DNA of 64,000 nt from assembly GCA_965247965.1 (NCBI GenBank), contig OZ252053.1, forward strand, positions 2,666,001 through 2,730,000, in the 5' to 3' direction. The notes under the pieces were generated by a model. The model had not been told where the DNA came from. It saw only the letters and a program-made list of their open reading frames with translations, and searched no databases. The translations under genes were made by a program, and so were the position numbers. Every line of letters begins with the position of its first letter. The first letter of the stretch is position 1. Shown one piece after another: positions 63,597 to 64,000 of the stretch. The DNA is from UBA7328 sp965247965. GTDB taxonomy: Bacteria; Bacteroidota; Bacteroidia; Chitinophagales; Saprospiraceae.

Positions 63597-64000
63597 ATGG
63601 ATGTCAATGCTGTCAAACGCGCTCTGCTCCAAATTCTGATAATCGCTTCCATCTGGTTAGTAATATCATATACCGTGAGTCCGGAATGGACTTCGTCGAG
63701 TCGGTTTTGGAATATGGCCGTTATGAATATTATCACCATCGTCATTGTCGCTTTCGCGAATACCACTTTTCTGTTACCAAAATTTTACTTTGAAAAGAGG
63801 TTGTTTTCTTTTGTCGTACTGTCCATTCTAATGGCCGCTGTTCTAGCAATAATTATCCGTGAAGTCATGCCGTCAATTATAGGCAATGGGCCATTCGATG
63901 ATGAAGGATTTCGCAGAATGCTTGAAAACAGATTTCCCGGCCTGTCGGCAGATACGGCCGGCCTCAATGCTGAAGACTTTTCCATAAGGAGGTCAAGCCG
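63597..64000 (+). CDS. LytS/YehU-type sensor histidine kinase, N-terminal part (continues beyond window)
   Basis: Open frame of 134 codons from an ATG at 63597 to the edge. It encodes transmembrane helices (LLQILIIASIWLVISYTV, VMNIITIVIVAFANTTFLLPKFYF and LFSFVVLSILMAAVLAIII) in the arrangement of Bacteroidota LytTR-system kinases, including the LLPKFYFEKR loop. The catalytic part lies outside the window, so the assignment rests on the membrane pattern. It is divergent from the TonB-receptor operon, with 242 bases between them, and may regulate it. A LSADTAG-encoding palindrome lies at 63941. Confidence 0.6.
   Translation, partial: MDVNAVKRALLQILIIASIWLVISYTVSPEWTSSSRFWNMAVMNIITIVIVAFANTTFLLPKFYFEKRLFSFVVLSILMAAVLAIIIREVMPSIIGNGPFDDEGFRRMLENRFPGLSADTAGLNAEDFSIRRSS
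63941..63961. repeat. second copy of the LSADTAG palindromic repeat core
   Basis: CCTGTCGGCAGATACGGCCG, differing at one base from 19316-19335 and translated in the same frame in the kinase gene. Confidence 0.7.

Overview
The window reads as chromosomal DNA of a Bacteroidota bacterium, probably a free-living polysaccharide degrader of the Saprospiria or Cytophagia type. The evidence is a SusC/SusD pair, TonB-dependent receptors with carboxypeptidase-like N-domains, DUF4249 and GLPGLI proteins, type IX secretion C-terminal domains, lipoprotein-rich degradative genes and little sign of Shine-Dalgarno sequences. I found no rRNA, tRNA or CRISPR array.

Region 1 (1-22.8 kb) is a carbohydrate/sulfate-ester scavenging region. 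On the minus strand lie a propeller dehydrogenase-like lipoprotein (cut by the left edge), a DUF1080-like protein, a bicupin lipoprotein, a sodium:solute symporter with a small membrane partner, and an FG-GAP lipoprotein whose 5' leader holds an ORF-less group II intron. Then come a propeller lipoprotein, a bicupin gene cut by a 2.3-kb IS, SusD, a SusC cut in frame by an ISKra4-like IS, and two sulfatases. The first sulfatase is fused to an FG-GAP module paralogous to the stand-alone FG-GAP lipoprotein.

Region 2 (22.8-29.4 kb) is an insertion-sequence pile-up: an IS66 (ISBst12-like) element, an IS4-superfamily element, and a chain MITE / IS630 / IS630 / MITE whose members are separated only by TA dinucleotides. 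It abuts a decayed adenylosuccinate-lyase-family gene.

Region 3 (30.7-38.9 kb) is a mixed chromosomal segment: a beta-propeller lipoprotein plus outer-membrane barrel pair, an ADP-ribosylglycohydrolase-family lipoprotein, a lipid-modifying pair (fatty acid desaturase and cyclopropane-fatty-acid synthase family) and a five-bladed-propeller glycosidase-like lipoprotein.

Region 4 (39.0-50.9 kb) is a compact island of small-molecule redox/hydrolysis genes with local regulators (two TetR, one MarR, one AraC). It is bounded by 51-bp imperfect direct repeats. Palindromic operators can be seen for the TetR and MarR regulators, and a conserved 67-68-bp element occurs three times, twice directly before island genes and once beside the AraC gene. 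Many genes here are broken: an SDR, a RidA, an NmrA-like gene, and an isochorismatase paralogue without its catalytic cysteine. A second identical ISKra4 copy sits here.

Region 5 (51.2-63.4 kb) is a tightly packed seven-gene minus-strand operon: TonB-dependent receptor, DUF4249 lipoprotein, GLPGLI protein, multicopper oxidase with T9SS tail, endonuclease/exonuclease/phosphatase with T9SS tail, deiodinase-like thioredoxin-fold protein with EF-hands, and a second outer-membrane barrel protein. Five of the seven carry Gly/Arg-rich low-complexity patches. The last gene has a 125-bp palindrome-ended element inserted in codon 4. The right edge starts a LytS-type sensor kinase on the plus strand. 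I regard this operon as the best candidate for an undescribed system.
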